Shown here: piece after piece, positions 61,205 to 64,000 of the stretch
Layout of the letters: every line of letters begins with the position of its first letter
Numbering within the stretch: position 1 is the first letter of the stretch
Notes under the pieces: generated by a model
Database searches by the model: none
Told to the model about the DNA's origin: nothing
The model's input: the letters and a program-made list of their open reading frames with translations, nothing else
Translations under genes and position numbers: made by a program
Origin: Arion vulgaris
Lineage: Eukaryota > Mollusca > Gastropoda > Stylommatophora > Arionidae
NCBI GenBank assembly: GCA_020796225.1
Contig: CM036759.1
Location: 65,614,590-65,678,589 of the forward strand
Direction: 5' to 3'
Length of the DNA stretch: 64,000 bases

Positions 61205-61500
61205 TGTACCCTCTTACCCATATGCCCACACGGCACACACACGTACTAATACACTTCACGAACACAAATACGTTTGCACGGACACATACACACCTTGTAT
61301 GAATGCTCACACACTTGCACGAACACATACAAGTGCACACGAGACACACACATGATTTACACGAACACACACACGAACACCACACACACACTTGCAGAGC
61401 ATGCCCACACACACGCAAACACACACACGAACACACACATGCACACACGAACACACACCCTTGAACGAGATATACACACACGCACGATAGCGCGCACACA
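61205..61500 (+). repeat. CA-rich microsatellite region
   Basis: Irregular ACACAC and ACGAACAC runs. Open frames here (VCVCV or HTHTN types) are only translations of the repeat. Confidence 0.9.
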
Positions 61501-62109
61501 CATACCGAATTGTTTATACTAACACAATCAACGCAGACAGACAGCAGACTTCTGATTAATGGCCACGCACGATCGTCTGCTTGCGATCAGTGATCGATTC
61601 TCACGGGTTCTGTTATAAACAACGCAACATAACGACTGGAGTCTCACCACCAGACCTGGGATGAGTGAGTAACGAAACGATGGAATCTGGGTCAAAGAGG
61701 TCACCTATTTATGAGAAAAGCCTCTAATTATCAACAACCCCTCTCTCAAACGCAAACGTACAACGCTACTGCAACGTCAGATATTTGCAAAACCAGCACC
61801 CTATTATGAAAATACTGTCAGATCTCAAACGGTGGGGTGACTGTACCAAGCTTAAGTGCTCTATACTAAACATAAATAATTGCTAAACAAGAATGAAAAA
61901 CGTACAGAATAAATTTGGAGTCGTCCCATCTTGAGGGCAAGAGGTGGTCAAACGGTCAGTTTACAGAGCAGAACGTATTGAGTGAGTTGTTGAGTTATTG
62001 TCCAGTGTCCGGTCCAGTTGGAGTGAGTCAAAGGAGAAAATGTGTGAGTCAAGGCAAATATGAAGGAACATTCCTATCCCAAGTTTTTTTTGATTATAGT
62101 TATGTTATA
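61501..62109. other. No recognisable feature
   Basis: No supported gene or repeat assignment. Confidence 0.35.
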
Positions 62110-62940
62110 TGGCATGTTTGACCTCAGTTTCCTTCTTTCCTTTCATCATGCTGGTCTCTTCTTTTCTTTCTTTCTACTTGCATGCCATCCGTCCTGCTTG
62201 CCTGTCTGTCTTTCTTCCTACTTGTCTGACTGTCTCTCCTCATTTCTTCCTTCATATTGTCTGTCTGTCAGTCTTCCTTTCTTCCTTCATGCTTGTTTGC
62301 CTGTCTGCCAGTCTCCTTTTTCCCTTTCTACTAGTGTTTGTGCGTGCAGTCTGCCTTTCTTACTTCCTGCTTGCCTGTCTGCCTTCCTTTCTCACTTTCT
62401 GCTTGATTGTCTGCCTTTCTTTCTGTCTACCTGCTTGCCTGTCTGCCTTCCTTTCTGTCTTCCTGCTTGATTGTCTGCCTTCCTTTCTTACTTCCCGTTT
62501 GTCTGTCTGCCTTCCTTTCTTACTTTCTGCTTGATTGTCTGCCTTCCTTTCTTACTTTCTGCTTGATTGTCTGCCTTCCTTTCTTACTTTCTGCTTGATT
62601 GTCTGCCTTCCTTTCTTACTTTCTGCTTGCATGTCTGCCTTCCTTTCTTACTTTCTGCTTGCTTGTCTGTCTTCCTTTCTTCCTTTCTGCTTGCTTGTCT
62701 GCTTGCTTGTCTGCCTTCCTTTCTTACTTTCTGCTTGCTTGTCTGCCTTCCTTTCTGTCTTCCTTCCTGGCTGTTTTAATTCCTTCCTGCTTGTCAGTCT
62801 TCGTTCTTTACCTCCTTTCATCCTCCCACACTTTCTACTTATTTTTTTACATCCCTTTTACCTGCATGTCTTCCTTCCTTTCTACTGTCGTGCTTGCCTG
62901 CCTGCATTATCTTCGTCCTGCCTTCCTCCTGCTTATCTTC
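62110..62940 (+). repeat. Pyrimidine-rich minisatellite, core unit about 32 bp
   Basis: From about 62390 the unit CTGCTTGATTGTCTGCCTTC plus CTTTCTTACTTT repeats 8-10 times. The flanks are looser CTTC/CTGC-rich sequence. Open frames of up to 188 codons (PSFLTFCL types) are caused by the repeat. Confidence 0.9.
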
Positions 62941-62944
62941 TGCT

Positions 62945-63085
62945 TACAATCAATCAATCCACTCATATATCCGCTCATCTACCCACCCATCTACCCACCC
63001 ATCTATCCATCTATCCACCCATCTATCCATCCATCTACCCACCCATCTATCCACCCATCCATCCATCTATCCACCCACCCATCCA
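62945..63085 (+). repeat. (ATCC/ACCC)n microsatellite
   Basis: ATCTATCCACCC-type tetranucleotide repeats follow the pyrimidine-rich array directly. Confidence 0.93.
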
Positions 63086-63109
63086 ACAACAAATGTGTTG
63101 ATGACCTAT

Positions 63110-63900
63110 GCTTGAAGAGTAGTTGAAAGAAAAATAAGAAGATATCATGTAAATCTACATCTAAGGAAACATTTTGTGTAGAACTGCGCTAAACATAATT
63201 TCTTAACGATGGAATTGCACATGATGGTAGTGAAGTAGATACTTTGGAAGCATATTCACAGAAGATGGAAGATTAGACAGAGAGAACAGAATATGGAAGA
63301 CTAGACGGAGAGATAGTCTAGAGTGCAAAAAATAAATCCTGTAACCTACCAGCTAGTCCAATTGTTAAGGCACGCAAAAATCTCACTGATAGCTAAACAG
63401 CAGATAATCAACAGAATTTTCATGCATAATTTGTGTTACCAGAGCCAAACATGGACAATGAGCAAAGCGCACTCGCAAAAAATAACTACATGTGAAATGC
63501 GATGCCTACGAAAAGTTACCAACAACATCAGAAACGACAGTAACCAGCATCATCATAAGAAAGACAAAAGAGCACAGGAGCTTTAATTACACTGAGAAAC
63601 AAATAATGAAGTCGTTCGACCACTTAATAACGATGTAACCAAACTCCCCTGTACACAGAGTTTTCTACAAAAGAACATCAGGAAAGAATGCGAGATGAAG
63701 ATCACGAAAACTGTGATTTGATGGCATAGCTGAATCCTGTAAAAAAAAAAATGTCACAACGTAACTATAACCCAAGCCACTAGAGCAGAGCAAGACAAAA
63801 ACAGAAAGCTACAAGACTGGACAACAATCCGGTAACAGTGTGACGACAAAAGAAAGAAAGAAGAAAATAGTGGAGCAAACAGGTAAAGAAAAAGTTAAAC
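63110..63900 (+). mobile_element. LINE C-terminal fragment (TWTMSKAHSQK family)
   Basis: Reads LLRHAKISLIAKQQIINRIF, CYQSQTWTMSKAHSQKITTC and EMRCLRKVTNNIRND (63360-63540), then a broken NEVVRPL...FLQKNIRKECEM block and the 3' end with GTGTGACGACAAAAGAAAGA at 63838-63858. The matching ends at 23620 and 58570 support this as the 3' end of the family. Confidence 0.82.
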
Positions 63901-64000
63901 TAGAACAGGAGACACAACACTAGTGGACAAGATATGAAGAATCAACAAAGTAAGTTATGCTAATCTCTGCGGTCACATCCCTCGTCGATGTATAAGAACT

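Noticed and set aside
60885..61499. Full 205-codon minus-strand ORF as one protein
   Set aside because: Only the last ~105 codons are GIY-YIG-like. The first half is the translation of CA repeats.
8441..62940. Idea that array periods are selected to be multiples of three
   Set aside because: Periods 69, 27, 33, 66, 63, 24 and 15 are multiples of three, but 46, 23, 115, 47, 16, 20, 32, 35 and 67 are not. The share is not clearly above one third.
62060..63126. Hydrophobic, Leu/Ser-rich ORFs of 136-188 codons as membrane proteins
   Set aside because: They are produced by the pyrimidine-rich minisatellite, which has no stops in several frames. There is no non-repeat coding sequence.

Overview
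This window looks like a piece of an invertebrate animal genome. It has spliced coding exons of a metazoan kinesin (KIF26 family), many decayed non-LTR retrotransposons (LINEs), a Penelope-like element, piggyBac-like and hAT-like DNA transposons, several short dispersed repeat (SINE-like) families and many minisatellites. There is no prokaryotic gene organisation. The mix would suit a mollusc or another lophotrochozoan, but that is a guess from repeat content. Only one host gene is recognisable; nearly all other open reading frames are transposon remains or in-frame tandem arrays.

Layout. 0-8 kb: LINE 3' ends, a SINE with another repeat nested inside it, then a four-layer transposon nest at about 4.6-7.3 kb (a piggyBac-like element holding a short dispersed repeat, holding a second piggyBac-like element, holding a piggyBac-type MITE). 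8.4-12.4 kb: a 4-kb satellite of about 69-bp units that derives from a LINE coding segment. 12.6-17.1 kb and 27.2-29.7 kb: homopolymer-rich, apparently badly polished sequence with recognisable but damaged repeats. 17.2-23.2 kb: a nearly full-length LINE (+) inserted in an older LINE (-), with a 10-bp target-site duplication. 24.6-27.3 kb: an unrecognised GC-richer block, then a hAT-like transposase relic broken by a Penelope-like fragment. 29.8-48 kb: repeats, LINE pieces, many minisatellites and two MITEs. 48.7-56.0 kb: four exons of the KIF26-like gene on the minus strand, with introns full of retroelement pieces and tandem repeats. 56-64 kb: tandem arrays, LINE 3' ends, SINEs and a GIY-YIG endonuclease relic of a Penelope-like element.

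The KIF26-like gene is incomplete. The exon ending the motor domain (55840-56002), the 3-kb serine-rich tail exon (51175-54176), a short exon around 49469-49735 that holds a suspicious internal duplication, and an exon with the conserved DDVERL motif (48725-48939) join with matching splice phases. The upstream motor exons and the last coiled-coil exon were not found here.

Recurring themes: (1) tandem arrays repeatedly arise inside dispersed elements (LINE coding tails, SINE bodies, repeat 3' ends); (2) five copies of a Penelope-associated sequence carry a hammerhead-ribozyme-like core in which the usual C3-G8 pair is replaced by U-A in every copy; (3) nested insertions can be put in order from their target-site duplications; (4) part of the variation looks like uncorrected sequencing error. 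All annotation is from reading the sequence; no database search was run.
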